A stretch of 64,000 bases of DNA from Pleurostoma richardsiae (taxonomy: Eukaryota; Ascomycota; Sordariomycetes; Calosphaeriales; Pleurostomataceae). This document shows positions 29,955 through 42,843 of the stretch, one piece after another; positions within the stretch are counted from its first letter, which is position 1; each line of letters starts with the position of its first letter. Made by a program: the position numbers and the translations under genes. The stretch lies in the NCBI GenBank assembly GCA_030052745.1, contig JANBVO010000014.1, forward strand, positions 496,001-560,000. Direction: 5' to 3'. The notes below the pieces were generated by a model that saw only the letters and a list, made by a program, of their open reading frames with translations, ran no database searches and was not told the origin of the DNA.

Positions 29955-32186
29955 ATGGGAGGCGCTGGAACCATGAGGCTTGTGAGCATGAGGTGCTCAA
30001 TGCGCCGATCACGACGAGCCGCCGCCGTCGTCGCGCTCCAGATCGATGCCCACCAGAGACTCGTTCCCACAGCACGAGGCTCGCATTCCACGAGCAGAGG
30101 AGAGACGACTCTGTCAACTCGGAATGTGGTATCGGCGGAACTGATGAATGGAGCCAGGGCTGGCGCATGGCACCGCCGCTGGCTGGGCCGTGCGACAACG
30201 GTTCAGACTGGGCGAGAGATATGCGGGCGCCATCACGGCTTGATGTCCTGGAGGACAAACCAAGCAGCATCAGGGGAAAGGAGGTTTACCACTTCAACAA
30301 GGGTACGACAAGAAGCGCGCTCGTCTTCCTCCCCCGATGGGCCACAGGGGCCATCCCCTGACGGCAACAGAGCATCCAACTCGGATCCCGGGCAGGACGC
30401 TGGGCCTTCGTTGCTGTCGAAAATGGTTGAAGCAGCCGCAACCTCCTTTGCGTCCATCTTCGTCCTTGGCGTCGGGTTCGCCCTGGCTGGCTACGGTTAC
30501 CACAAATTCTACAAGCACCTCGTGCTCAAGAAGATGGGGAACGCCTTCGAGCCCGGTGACCCGGTGCTGGAGCTTGCGGCCCTGGGGAAGGGTGTGGCGC
30601 GCAAAGAGACCGACTCACAGGGCGTCCACTGGGTGCAGCGGCCGGAGCAGGCGATCGTGGACGCCATTGTCATGGGGAAGGATGCTGGACATTACCACCT
30701 GCTGATAGGCGAGAAAGGGTGAGTCTGTCTGCGCCCACAGGTTGCATGGTGAAGGAGAAGGACGACGCTACCGCTACCACCAAGCGTTCCCGTTTCAAAG
30801 ACCAATATACTAACCTCCCGTCGACCCAGAACGGGCAAGAGCAGCATGCTCATCGACGCGATGAAGAAGATCGACGGCGACGGCGTCGCCATGTTCGAGG
30901 CGCACGCCGACCTGGAGATCTTCCGCATCCGGCTGGGCAAGGCGCTCGACTACGAGTTCCACGAGGACTACATCGGCGCCTACTTCAGCGAGCGAGGGCC
31001 GCGCGACACCACGGCGCTGCTGGACATCGAGCGCGCCCTCAACAAACTCGAGAAGGTCGCGTTGGGTCGCCGCTCTAGGGTTGGCCGCCCGCTCATCCTT
31101 ATCATCAACCAGATGCACCTTATCCGCGACGACGAGGACGGCAGGGACCTGATCGAGCTGCTTCAGCAGCGGGCGGAGCAGTGGGCTGCCGCCAATCTGG
31201 TGTAAGTTGCTCCCTGCAAGTGGCTGGTCTGAACTTCTCCCGTGATCCTCGCACCTCTCTCTGACAAACATGTCTGCCACACAGGACTATGGTCTTCAAC
31301 AGCGATGACTACTGGGTCTACGAGCGGCTCAAGCAGCTGGCGACGCGCATGGAGGTACTGACGGTGTCGGACCTGCCCAAGGCGCAGGCGACGGCAGCGC
31401 TGCAGCGCTACCGCCGGCGGTACTTCAGCGAGGCGCTGTCGGACGCGGCGGCCGAGGAGGTGTACGATCGGGTGGGCGGCCGGCTGTCATTCCTCAACCG
31501 GGTCGCCCGTAGCAGGGACATGCTTCGGACGTGCGACGAGATCGTTGACATCGAGAAGAAGTGGTTCCTGAACCAGTGCTGGGTCCTTGGCGCAGACATG
31601 GACGACGATGTCATGGACCAGCAGAAGTGGGCGGTGAGTGTCCCGAACCCCCTTGCCGGCCCGCGTGGTCTCAACTTACTACACGAGGCGTGCAGAACGC
31701 CCCGGAGACATGCTACGCTGTGGTCCTGCATGCTGACTCAATGCTTCCACCAAGTCCGCCGCCATGGTCATGGCCCAGGCCCTCGTCGATAAGGAGGCCG
31801 AGATGGACGCGACCTACGACCCTGTACAAGGCCACGTCCTGCCCTCCTACCCGCTGCACAAGTCGCAGGAGATTATGACGCGGTCCGACTTCATCCGCGA
31901 CTACGACCGCTTTAACCTCTTTAGCATCACCAGCGCCGCGCAGGTGCGCGCCTCCTCGGTGCCCATGCACCGGGCCTTCCGCGACATCTGCGCCGAGCCC
32001 GGGTTCCGCGACCACCTGGCGGCCACGCTGCAGCGCATCGCCGACATCGAGAGCCTCGGCCGCACGAGGGAGCTCGTGGCCAAGGACCTGGTGCTGGGCG
32101 GGCGGTACGAGATCCGCAGGGGGTGGACGGGCGGGGTGACGGTCGAGCTGAGGGAGAAGGAGGGCGACAAGGACGGCGAGGACTAG
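29955..32186 (+). CDS. Membrane-anchored AAA-type ATPase, probably mitochondrial
   Basis: Four exons: 29955-30718, 30830-31201, 31285-31633, 31755-32186 (638 residues). The first intron has GTGAGT and an ACTAAC branch site. Walker A (GEKGTGKSS) is created across the first junction; Walker B is LILIINQMHLI. A hydrophobic segment (SIFVLGVGFALAGYGY, about residue 165) precedes the ATPase. The N-terminus is rich in Arg and Ser with RRFTTSTRV, as in mitochondrial presequences, so a matrix- or membrane-located ATPase is inferred. The C-terminal 100 residues (ending near RYEIRRGWTGGVTVEL) fit the winged-helix domain found at the end of a fungal AAA family of unknown substrate. Start choice is uncertain (ATG 29955 or 29973). 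The third intron has a weak acceptor; the one at 31754 was chosen because it keeps the frame and the sequence SAAMVMAQALVDKE. It is not a clear orthologue of Yme2 or Bcs1. Confidence 0.8.
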
Positions 32187-33127
32187 CTAGGGCTGGCGTT
32201 GGTTTGGGTTGGGATGGATATGCATGACAGCTGATGTCCTGTCCGGAGAACGACGATTCAAGAGCGTGTATGAAGACGGTGTACGAAGTCCATAGACCGG
32301 CGATGATCCTCGAGGGAGGGGCGGGGGCTGGTGAGTTCGCATGCCAGCTGCCTCGAGGAGCACGGCGCGAGTTTTCCCTTACCTTACGCATGTTCAGCTC
32401 GCGCTGTTCAGCTCTGTACTTTTACGATCGAAAATAGCTTCAACAACTAGGCCGGTGGCTTCGCGCCGGCTGTACGGCATTCCACAGCCCTTCACGGCAT
32501 AGAGCTGCCGCCCTCTCGCTCACGAGGCTCACGAGGCGCTGACGCTAGCGACGATCGCGCGGTCTCGGGCAGCCAGACCAGCGGTGTGTGTTGGTCTCTC
32601 GTCTCTCGTCTCGCTCCATTGCGTGCTGCTAGTCCCGACCTGAAGGTTTTAGGTTTTCCGTACGGTACGGAGCACTGCAGCATTGTGCAGAGAGCGGAGA
32701 GACGCCCACATGCAAAAAGCGGAGGGCAGCATTTCGCCCGGCTTGCTGCCCGAGAGAGGGTCTGGTCTGGCCCACCCTCCTCTAAGACCTCCTCTCCTCC
32801 TCCCTCGGCCGTGCAGGAAGCGAGCTACACTACCTTAGATCAGATGGGGGCTTGCGGTATGATGTCAGCGAGGTCCCTTGGTACATGACCCCCTTCGATG
32901 CGGTGAGGAGTCGGTGCAGGGGCGTCCCTACCTGCGAAGCGGCCTGTCTCTGGCATGATGGGAGTTTTACGTGCTCTAGCTTGCGGATTGCAGCACATGT
33001 AAGGGATGCTATCCCGGAGACTGAAGCCTGAAGGCAGCATACAAACCGAACCCAGGAGGGGCCCGTCCAACCAGGTGTCTCGGAGGGTTCCTGTTATGTG
33101 TAGGTGTCTTGTAACGGCCAACCCTCC

Positions 33128-33174
33128 CACCACCAACACCACCACCACCACTACTCACCACCACCCACACACCC
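33128..33174 (+). repeat. CCA/CAC low-complexity tract
   Basis: Runs of ACC/CCA triplets passing into CACACACC; noncoding. Confidence 0.8.
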
Positions 33175-33290
33175 CGTGCATCGCCGCCGGGCATCAGCAC
33201 CACCACCAGAAAAGTAGCCGGCGGCGCGTGTTTGTTATGCGACGATGATCAGACAGACACACATCCCGCGAAAAGCCCGCGCGTATCGCT

Positions 33291-33370
33291 TCTCCTCCTC
33301 CCCCTCCCCTCCCCTGCCTCCATCCTCCCCCTCCTCTTCCGCCGCCGCCTCCTCCTCTTCCTCCTTCGCC
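33291..33370 (+). repeat. CT-rich (CTC/TCC) low-complexity tract
   Basis: About 80 bases almost wholly of C and T on the plus strand, with CTCCTC and CCTCCCC units. Confidence 0.8.
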
Positions 33371-33495
33371 TCCACCCGATCCGACTTGCGGGCCAAGTCC
33401 GGTGTCGGTAGGGTGTGGGCACCGAAACGGCGACCCGCATTTGGTGGATGGAGCGTGAGACAACGAGACGAACCTGGTCCGAGATCTCCATCATG

Positions 33496-33510
33496 AAAAA
33501 AAAAAAAAAA
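33496..33510 (+). repeat. Poly-A run (15 A)
   Basis: Uninterrupted 15-base A run with no retrotransposon or target-site duplication recognised next to it. Confidence 0.9.
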
Positions 33511-34355
33511 GTGGCCAAAAGTGGCCGCATCGTCTGCCCCCAAATCCTGCAGCGTGCGCCGAGGTGCCGAGAGTTTGCGAAAGTGGCCTCGCCATGACGG
33601 CATTTGCGGAGAGAAGCCTCCATCGCCGCGCTAGACTAAGGGTTCCCATTTATCTATCTATCTACGGTAGTTAGAGGAGGTCGCGATGCTGCGGCGGGCG
33701 GTGATCAATGCTACGCTGCGAGGCTGCGACGGGGTCGTGACAGGAGATAATCCTCCAAGGCGGGAAAAGAAAGTCGATCTTCGTCCTCTCGGCAGATCCC
33801 GCCGCCGTCTTTGCGATCGTCGAGCCGCCGTTTTGCCGTTGATGGTCACGGCTTCCCTCGGCACGGGCTATCTCTTGTTTGTCTGGTCGGGTCGGCTCCA
33901 GGATCCTCATCCTTGCCTTGCCGGGGAGCCGATCGCTGATGGAGGGCGAGCGCGTCTCTCTTGAGATGGCAGGCGACAGACAGCCTGGCCCGCCAGCTCC
34001 GTCATCCTCCTGGGAGTTTGCGGCAAGGGCTCGCTAGCATGGGCGGCCCGGGCAGTTCACCGTAGGACGAGTGCGGCATAGACCGCGAAAGGACCATCGT
34101 GAAGCCGGTGGGCGGGGCAAAAGGACAGACAGCCTGAAGAATCATGCCTATCCAGGGAAAGCTGCGCGGCCACTCGCGTCGAGGGAGGGAGACAGACGTA
34201 CCGCAAGGTATCGGGCTTGTCTCGGAACTCTCTGGTCTCTCTGTCGCTGTTTCTTTACTTAGGTAGCCTCATGGCAGCTATCCCCCTGCGGGTCTAGTCC
34301 CCCTTGGCCGCGATGGCGTTATTGGGCGGGAGCCAGCTGCTGAAGGGATGTTGCG

Positions 34356-34377
34356 GGTTGTGGGTTGTGGGTTGTGT
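34356..34377 (+). repeat. GGGTTGT heptamer repeat, three copies
   Basis: Three tandem GGGTTGT units, the first preceded by a partial unit (TTGC). Confidence 0.8.
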
Positions 34378-37300
34378 CTGCTCAACCCCTCTTCAGTCCC
34401 CCCTTTTCATCCTGGGTGGTGGACCGGCTTGCCGCATGGGGCAATTCCTTTGAGTGGCCGCTTCGTCGACGGGGTTTCTCTCCTCTAGATGACCGACTAG
34501 GGCCTAACTACATATCTCGTCGGCCTCTGGTCCTGGCGGAGCGTGTTGCGATTCCATCCTGCAGGTCTCTCTGGCTAGTGTGGGGATCTGGAGGCACGAT
34601 TCGCGACACGTCGCGGTGCACGATATCAGGACATCGTGGCCCCATACCTGCCGACGATGTGGACATGCACCGCCGGAGGTTTCGGTTGGCGGGAGAGTCC
34701 ATGGGAGTCGCTGCTGCGTCCCTTCACCCATAACTACTGAGAGACGGGGCTTGAGTGGCGTATCGAACTTGCTCGCTGACGGTCTAGACGGACGGCACGA
34801 AGCGAAGGGGGCGAGCTAATAGCAATCAATCACGAGCTGCGTTCCCTCTGGACGGTAGATCTGAACGATCCAGTCCTGCGGCCGGGGAATGTTGAGAACT
34901 CGCGTGGCATCGCCGTGGTCAGGACGGGAAGTTGATGTGCAAAGACCCCAGACATTCCAAGATCCCGAAGAGCGCGTGGGGGCTGGGCTGCCCCTCGGTT
35001 GCCTTGTTTGTTGCCTACTTCTCGCCTTGGCTCTGGCTACTTCACTTTATGTGATTGATGTTCAGTGGTGCATCGCGAGGTAGCGACGCATGTGTGCTGG
35101 ACCAGACGCCTGCTAATCTGGCTGTTATGAGCGAGCCGTGTGAATTCCCGCTCGTGTCGGATTACCCTCGGCAGGGCCCAGTAGTTATCGCAACGCACGC
35201 ACCAGCTCTGGGGCCTTTGCACGGTAGCGAACAGCGTGAGCTATGGGCGCCTTCATGGCCTTGCGCGAGCTTATCTTCAGGGCCTCTAGCGATTGTCTCA
35301 TCCCGTACCTGAACCGAAACCTACTTAGCCTTCTCTCGGTCAGATCGACGCTCTTCGGGTCGAGATTTTCCGGAGGAAGAGGGGAATGAGGAGGCCGGAA
35401 TCCTCGTCTAATGCTTCCTTTCAAGGAAGATGGTGTTGAGAATACGGGCTTGGATATGGCCACCATTGAATGTATCCTGATTCATGTCCGCGTAGGGCCA
35501 GTGCATGTCGCCGAGCCTAACCAACATTCGCCATCCTCACAGACGCCGTCAGAAGCAACACGGCTAAAACTGGGCGGCCCGAGACTAAGTTAGGGCCAGT
35601 CAATGCCTTTGGGCTAACTGAGTCCAGGGACTCCCAAGCCTACACTAAGATTGTCCTCTCGCCAGGTCTCCGCCGAGGAAGACATGCAGCTCCCGTCGAT
35701 GGCTCGATGCAAGCCAGGAGAGAGATGGCGCCCCTCCTCTAGCTGCTGTGTCTCGTGTGATTCTGATCTTCTCAACCAATCCCGACAAGAACAGCATTAT
35801 GTGTTATGATGTAGCCTCTGTACCGTACGTGGTCTCTAGTTGCAGGCCCGCAGTAGCGTAGAGCCTCTGCACCTCTCTCTGAGCTAAAATGCGCTCATCG
35901 AGTGATGGTCTCTCTGCGATGCTTCGTCCTATTGGCCGAGATCCTTGGGGGACATGGTGCTGGTGCCAGCAGCCTGAGTCGGCTCGGCGAGTGGAATGGC
36001 TCCGCAGCTCCGTCTCGGAGATGGTCGGCAGCGAGGGTTGTATCCCTCTTGTCTTGTTTCTCGTGATGTCCTCGCTCGCTCCCCCCTGGAAGAGCAGAAA
36101 TATCGAGAGACTCCGATACCAGATCTGGGCTGCCGTATCGCGAGACGTCCCGCCCACGGCGGCCCGAGACAGCAGCGACTGGCCGACGGGCGGGCAGCCA
36201 ACTCGGGGGGGCGGCGAAACGTTGCACAACGGGAGGACGATCACCACAGGGTGCCAAAAGGGTGTGCTTATTTCCGCCTCCAGGACAACCCCCCCCTGGC
36301 GCTGGGTGTTTCGCCTAGCCAGATAGGCTAGATGCAAAGGCCGGGCTGGCCTGCTCGACACCCAGATTTGCGGAGGGGATGCACGCATCGCGTGTTATCG
36401 ACGGCGGCCCAGGCCCGGCTCGCCTGATAGGATCGGCAGTTTTGCTCTGTTCAGCGTCGCAACGAGATCAGTTCTGCCGGCTGTCAAGGACGAGAGAGCG
36501 GTGTCCTCGAGGGCGACTTTCTCGTCTGCGCAGAGTGACCTGTATCATGCCGCAGAGAGGTGAAATGAGCATATGGGAAAACGTGGGATGCCGGGATGGA
36601 AAGGGTGCGCTAGAAAACGCGAAATCCAGCGCTGGAATCGACTGGTCGAATGCAACGCCAGCGAGTCATCTACATAGTGCTCTCGGACGCCGTTCTTGTA
36701 TCAGGGGAAACCATGCCCTGTCAGCAGCCTGCGAAGAGCATGCATGTCCTGCTTCTCATGTCAAGCGGCCGAAGCGGGCGAAAGGGGGGCGGCGGGTCTA
36801 GAGACAGACGGGAGGAGGCTGCTGGAGACCGCTAATACTAACGGCATGTTCCATCTACACTATTAGCGGACGGCGAGATCTGAGCACCTCCTGGCTCCCG
36901 CTTCCCGTCCGAGATATGCTTTCGGCTTGCCGAGCCAATTGGGGCAGTGCGTGCCTTGTGCCAACCTCCAACTCTCCCCGATAGCAGCAACATCTCGATT
37001 CGAGGACCCCCCCTGTCTTCGTCCTCCTCCCTGACCACCGCGGCGTCTTAAGACCTGCGATATAGCCTGTACCCGCCAGTCCTATCTATGTCTACTGCTA
37101 TTGCATAGAGCCGAAGCCTGCCATGCCATGACGCACATGTTTCAATGCCACTAGGGGAGTCCCGTTCAACGCTGTCAATCAGAGATGCATGTGCTCCGGC
37201 TGCTGCGACCCCACGCGGAGATGCGCCCGGCGCGAGACAGCCTGGCTTCGCTGGCAGTCAGGGTACAGTAGTGCTTGAGTCGCAGGCGTCGCAGGCGGAC

Positions 37301-40166
37301 ATATCTCCGGGCCTGTTGACGTTCATGATGGGCACTGAGAAGGTGTGGCACAGGCAGCATGAAGGAGGGCTGCCACATCACGATGCCGAAGAACGTGGCC
37401 CCGGTGAGCGTAGTCACCTCGGCGGACGGCGGCCTTGATCTGGCGAGCGTGCGTTTTGGGTAGCGACGGACTATGGGTGTTCAGCGGCCAATAATGCCGC
37501 CTCAATGTGTCCCTGCCCAAGAAATGCACGGAACGCCGTTCGCTTTAGGCCCCGAGGGGCTGATGTGGTCGCACCGCAGCTGAGCTGTAGGCTGGTACAG
37601 GAGCGCCAATGAGCCAGTCGAGCCGCGACGTACACACGGCGTACAGATATATCAGCAGAGGGTGTCGTCAACCTTTGCTGTTTAGGAGGCGTCCAATACT
37701 AAGGCGCTCAGGCTAGGGAGCGAGCGATGATTCGAGGTGCGCGCAAGGTGAGGCTCCGGGGATTGTGTGCTTTGCCTCCGGCCACAGCGCATGCACCACG
37801 TCGTTTTGGCCGAAAGCAGCGCCTCACATATGCGAAGGAGCTCCCATGCAACCTTTCCGGCGCAGGGCCAGGCGTCCACAGCATGATATCATGGCACAGC
37901 ATCTGCTGCGTACGACTGACGCCGTTGGTAAGGTTCTGTTGTGTCTGACAGTCGACCTGCTCCATTCCTACGGAGTCGCCTAGGTTCATCGGTAAGATGC
38001 ATGACCAGACATACATACTATGGAGCACCTCTAGTCCTCGCGCACGGCCTGGGATGCATGTGAAGAGCAGCCCCTGTCTTAAACCTGCCTGCTTCTTGGG
38101 GACTGGAATGCGGCGCATGCAGACCGGTTGAAGAGGAGGGTACTGAATGAGTCTTCACAGATAGCAACTGCACCCCCAGACTGTCGTCTAGTGATTTGAT
38201 TGAACAGCTGCGAGGACATGACAGAGGCATCGTGGCAGCATACGAGGACCCTTCGCCTGTTTCCGGAGCCAGTTGTGCAGGTGGCTGCTCGCTGTTTCCT
38301 GTTCATGAACGATGGTGTCATGTCAGATCTTGGGCGGGGACGCTTATGCTTCGCAGAGTCCCAAGGACTCAGGAGTTCGCGCGCGAACGCCCCTTCGACC
38401 TCGTTATCTGGTTGGAGACCACTGTTCCCCTGAAGCAGCGCATGGCTGCCCCTTCGTCCGGCCCTCTCGACGACGCCTCAGCCCTTGGCCGGATGTACCC
38501 GTGCGCGAGCTCCTGTCCTTCTTGTGAGATCTGAGGCAATTCATGCACAGACAGCGGCCGCTTACTAGCTGCTGGCGGGAGCAGGGACAGGGAACTGGGA
38601 AGAACGCCTGGGCTGCTCGAGAGTAGGTATGAGGGGCCGCCTAAAGTGCGCCTCCAGTTGCGCCATCATTTGGTGGTAACTCGCTAAATGAGCGCCTATT
38701 TGAATCCTGCAGCTTGCCATCCGAGTCCAGCATGCCTATGCATTTAAAGAGAGCGACGAGGAGACGAGAGGAGGGTACCATCAGTTGACCGTGGGTAGGT
38801 AGTTACATAGTATTCCTTGCCAACAATACTTTCAAAGGCTTTGGTTGGCATAACAGCGGGCAAAGGCGTTCCGGGACAATGTAACCGGACAATCAGTATG
38901 ACAATTAGATTTGTCCTTCATGACGGTCTCGACGGCGAGATAAACCGCGAGGTCGCTAGGGCAGTCAGTGTAAAAGCAGCACAGTCAGCATTGTCGATCA
39001 GCACCGGGAGAAAGGAAGCGGAGGGCAGACGCTGTTCCGCGACGCTGCGACTATGGCAAAGAAAGTGAAGAGACTCTCTACGCTCTTCATCGCGACATTG
39101 AGCGCTGCTGCTATCGTCTGCGGAGGTGATAGACAGCCGGGCAAGCCAAAAGCTACTGCAGACACTGACAAGCGGTGGAAGCTGTTGATCAAAAGACGAT
39201 CTCTCGGCAGTCGCACTTCTCCGGGGGCTGGGCAGGCTGATCCCTCTTTCTCCGCTTTGGGACCAAAACAGCACCTCATCCTCGACCACATGAAGACATT
39301 GTCTCAACGCTTGTCCCGTAGTGGTTGGCGGCTACTTGACTTTCCATATTCCGTTACGGCAGAGTATTCATTCGGCCTTTCAGGTTCCTTGGAATGGTCG
39401 GGGTCCATGTACGCAGTACGTATCTGCAGCATCTGGCTCAGGCCGCTCCACTCAAAGCCGGGTCCGACCTTGATCCCCTCTGAACCCTGTCCCAACCCTC
39501 TCACCTGTCCTTCAGGGGTCTAGATGCATAGACGCCCGGTAAAGAGATGCTTCTTACCGTTTTTGGAGAAGAACACGCATGTACCAAGGGTACAGTCCTG
39601 TACGAGCTTGGCCACCCTGGTCGGCGCATCCATCCATCCCCTTCAGCAATTGCTCCTCCACTCACCACCGGTCCGTCCCTCGTCGTCGAGCGTCAAGAAG
39701 CTAATTAAGGCCAGTCGGTCGGTCACTCCACTCCTGCCACCATTTGAACCCCTCCATTCCGCCTTCTCCTTGGCCAGAGAGACCCTCGCATTCACAAGTT
39801 GCTTCCAGCTCTCCATTGATCAACCACTTAGCCTGGCTCTCCATCTCTGCGTCTCTCCTGTTCGCTCCCGCACGCCGTTGAGCTTGGGGGCGGTCCACAA
39901 GTGTCTCGAGATCGCCGAGTTGCCAGCGACCTGCGTGTCTCAAGGTGGTTGCTGGCATCACATCTCACTCCGACAGGCGCCTCTCTACCCGACTGACGGT
40001 GCCGTTCCCCATACACGCAAGAGCCACCACACCCCCCTCAGAGCTGTGCAGAGAGCCATTCAGAGCCTCCGCCCGCCAGCTCGTCTCGTGTCTCCGGCCG
40101 TCTTTGGCCGTCGTCTTGGCCGTCCCTCGTCGCTTCTCCACATTTCCATGCATGGCCCTGCCCACC

Positions 40167-40172
40167 TATAAA
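40167..40172 (+). promoter_or_regulatory. TATA box of the AT-hook/Zn2Cys6 gene
   Basis: TATAAA followed by a pyrimidine-rich leader of about 190 bases (runs such as TTTTTCTTCTGTCG) before the ATG at 40366. Confidence 0.55.
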
Positions 40173-40365
40173 CCTATCGTCGGAGCCAGACATATCTTGA
40201 TCGGCTAACCAACCACGTCTTCCCTCTCCGAATATCGTCTGTGTCTTTTTCTTCTGTCGTCTCCCTCCGCCTCTTCTCCGAGTTCGCCGTGCCCGTTCCG
40301 CTGTTCTTGTCCTCCTTCTTCGGACTGAGCTTCCCCCGTGGGCATGGTCTCGTTATTGACGAGCT

Positions 40366-42843
40366 ATGGACTCTCCTCTTCCCGTCGTGCCAGACGATGG
40401 GGACCTGTCGTGGTCAGACAGCCACAGTATGGATTCAGATGACAGCCAACGTAACCTCCTGCCCCAGTCCCCGCCATGGCTGGACGGCATCTCCTTGACG
40501 TCTGCAGACATGTCCGAGCCGATGTCAGCAACGTCGGCCGACTCTCAGCTGTCGTTCAACGGCCAGCTCTCGCCGGTCAGCACCGGCATGGATGGCCCCG
40601 CTGGCCCCCTCACCGATAGCAGCGCCTGCACGTCGACGTCCGACTCCTCTGCGGTGCCGACCATGCTGGACTCTGCATCCTCATCCTCCGCTACCGACTC
40701 GTGGAGCCTAGACTACGTGGATGCGGATGGCGGGCTGGGTGGGAATGGCGCCGGGTCCGCGGACGACATCTACTGGGAGCAGGACTCGGACGACATACTC
40801 CACCTCCCCAAGATCGAGCCGCTTGAGGATGACGAACTTCGACTGGAGGACGTGAAGGAAGCCCCATTGACGCCTGTTCCCAGCAACAATGTCCCGGCTC
40901 CGGGCCAGCCTAAAGTGAAGAGGCCGCGCGGACGCCCCCGGAAACACCCTCTGACGCCGATTGTGACAACGAACAAGATTACCAAGGGCCGCTCCAAGAC
41001 TGGATGTATCACCTGTCGGAAGCGGAAGAAGAAGTGTGACGAAGCAAAGCCACGATGTGAGTAGCACCCGACTCCCAATGGGTCTTAAGCGGTCGCCCTA
41101 ACTGTGACAGGCATGAACTGCGAGAAGAACGCAGTCGTTTGCGAGGGGTATCCCGAGAAGCAGATCTGGAAGAGCGGCAAGGAGAGGCTTGAAGAAGGTA
41201 GGCTCTCGTGCACAGGCCGGAGAACGCCAGCCACGACTGACAGCTCCTCAGAGCGCATGAAGTGTGTCCATGCCCTACCCGTCATCACCATGCAGCCCAT
41301 CTTCAATGGCCTAGAGAGCCCGGAAGACATGATCTTCTGGCGGCACTACAACAGCCACCTCAGTGCTGTCCTAACCGTCGAAGGCGAGCACAAGAACGCC
41401 TTCAAGGACATGCTCATCCCCGTTGCCACTAAGCACCAGGGCCTCATGCACTCCATTCTGGCCCTGTCTAGCAAGCATCTTGACTTTGAGACGCCATACG
41501 GCATGCACATCCTCAAGACAAACAACACCACCGCTGAAGCGCTGCGGCAGAGGTCCGAGTATCACCATGAGAAGGCCATGGAGAAGCTCTATGAGGACAT
41601 CGCGCGCCACAGCCACAGCAAGGACGATCCAGAGTACAAGACGATCCTGTCCGCTCGCTACGGGCAGATAATGTGTCTGCTGCTGGAGGCCCTTGCAGAG
41701 GGCAATCCGCGCGGGGAGCACCGGCTGCACCTGCAGGCGTATCAGACACTGATCCAGCATTCGCCGCCCGAGGACGCAGCCTTCCTAGCCTTCATCACCG
41801 AGTTCTTCCAGTACCACATCTTCGCCGACGAGCTCGTCCGCTACACGGACAAGACCCGGCTCGCCTCTGAGGACTGGGCCCCCGTCCACCCAATTCACCC
41901 GCCACGTCTACTGGGTGTCGCCGACGGGCTCTTTAACTACCTAAGCCAGATCACGTCCATACGCAACACTATTCGGGGAAACATGGCCGAGCAGATCGAT
42001 CCTGTCGTCGACTACACCAGCCTGTACCGCGCTGCTGAGATCGACGCCGCCATCCGCGACTGGACACCTCACTGGCCGCCGGGCGACAGCCGCGACCGCG
42101 TCGGCTTGCTATACAAGCAGGTGATGTGGGTGTATCTGTACAGGACCATCTATCCGCCCTCCCCCTCCATCTTCCCCGCCATGGTGCTCTCGTCCATGAC
42201 AGGCAGCGCCTCCAGCTCGTTCCCGAGCCTGTCCTCATCTGCCGTCGCGTCCTCCATGTCATCACACGCCACTACACCTCCCCACTCCGCGGCTAACAGC
42301 TGCGCATCCTCGCCGTCCCTCCGCCCGCACAGCGCCGTCGAGTTGGACGCCGCCGCCAGCTCCTGGAACCCGGCGACGCTCCGGCGGCACTCCATCGCAG
42401 CACACCACCCCTACACCCACACCATCGCCCGGCCACACCTGCCCCCTTCCCACGCCAATTCCTTCCACAGCAGCAGCGAGCCGCAGCAGCGCAGCGACTC
42501 GCCGCCGCCGATCCGGCAGCCGGCTCACCACGACGCGCGCATCACCGTCGCGGTCGACGAGTGCCTCGCGGTGCTCGAGTCCTTCAAGCCCAGCGACCCG
42601 TCGCAGACGCTGCTGCTCATCCCCTGCCTGGTCATCGGCGTGGCGTGCTTCGCCCCCGCGCAGCGGGAGCGCGTGCGCGCCGCCGTGCGCACGGTGAAGG
42701 GGTACACGGGGCTGCGGAACACGGACCGGGTCGCGGAGCTGCTGGAGGAGGTGTGGCGGTGCATGGAGAGGGGCGAGTGGGACAGGGTGTGGGATTGGCA
42801 GGGCGTCGCCAGGGGCATGGGCCTGGACTTCCTGTGTCGGTGA
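40366..42843 (+). CDS. Fungal transcription factor with AT-hook and Zn2Cys6 cluster
   Basis: Nuclear DNA-binding regulator, 789 residues. Exons 40366-41056, 41111-41197, 41252-42843. Both introns are 54 nt; the first has GTGAGT and CCCTAAC and falls inside the zinc cluster, the second has GTAGGC and CTGAC. The second is a multiple of three without a stop, so reading through would add 18 residues after the DNA-binding domain. Residues 1-190 are acidic/Ser-rich, likely activating. An AT-hook (KRPRGRPRKHP) comes just before the Zn2Cys6 cluster: Cys 214, 217, 224, 231, 234, 241 with basic loop RKRKKK. The C-terminal part from about residue 275 matches fungal-specific transcription factor domain 2 (MQPIFNGLESPEDMIFW, then HQGLMHSILALSSKH), with a Ser/His-rich insertion around 590-690. 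It resembles the group that includes the acriflavine-sensitivity regulator acr-2, but orthology is not claimed. Confidence 0.88.

Larger units (their letters stand above)
32187..40365. other. 8-kb gene desert upstream of an AT-hook/Zn2Cys6 regulator
   Basis: No protein gene supported. Frames are short, often overlap on both strands (for example 35804-36388 minus against 35889-36326 plus) and show no motif. Low-complexity tracts: CCA/CAC repeat 33128-33174, CT-rich tract 33291-33370, 15-A run 33496-33510, GGGTTGT repeat 34356-34377. The last 600 bases or so (from about 39600) are pyrimidine-rich and contain a TATA box at 40167, and are read as promoter and leader of the downstream regulator; the 215-codon frame at 39524-40171 falls there and is not judged a gene. 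Confidence 0.6.

Noticed and set aside
33496-33510. Poly-A run as the tail of a retroposed element
   Set aside because: No LINE- or SINE-like body upstream and no flanking target duplication was seen; treated as a simple repeat.
35804-36388. 194-codon minus frame overlapping a 145-codon plus frame
   Set aside because: Two overlapping opposite frames of similar length without motifs point to chance open frames in stop-poor DNA.
39524-40171. 215-codon plus frame upstream of the AT-hook/Zn2Cys6 gene
   Set aside because: It lies in pyrimidine-rich sequence up to the TATA box, is Ser/Leu/Pro-rich without motif, and is best explained as promoter DNA.
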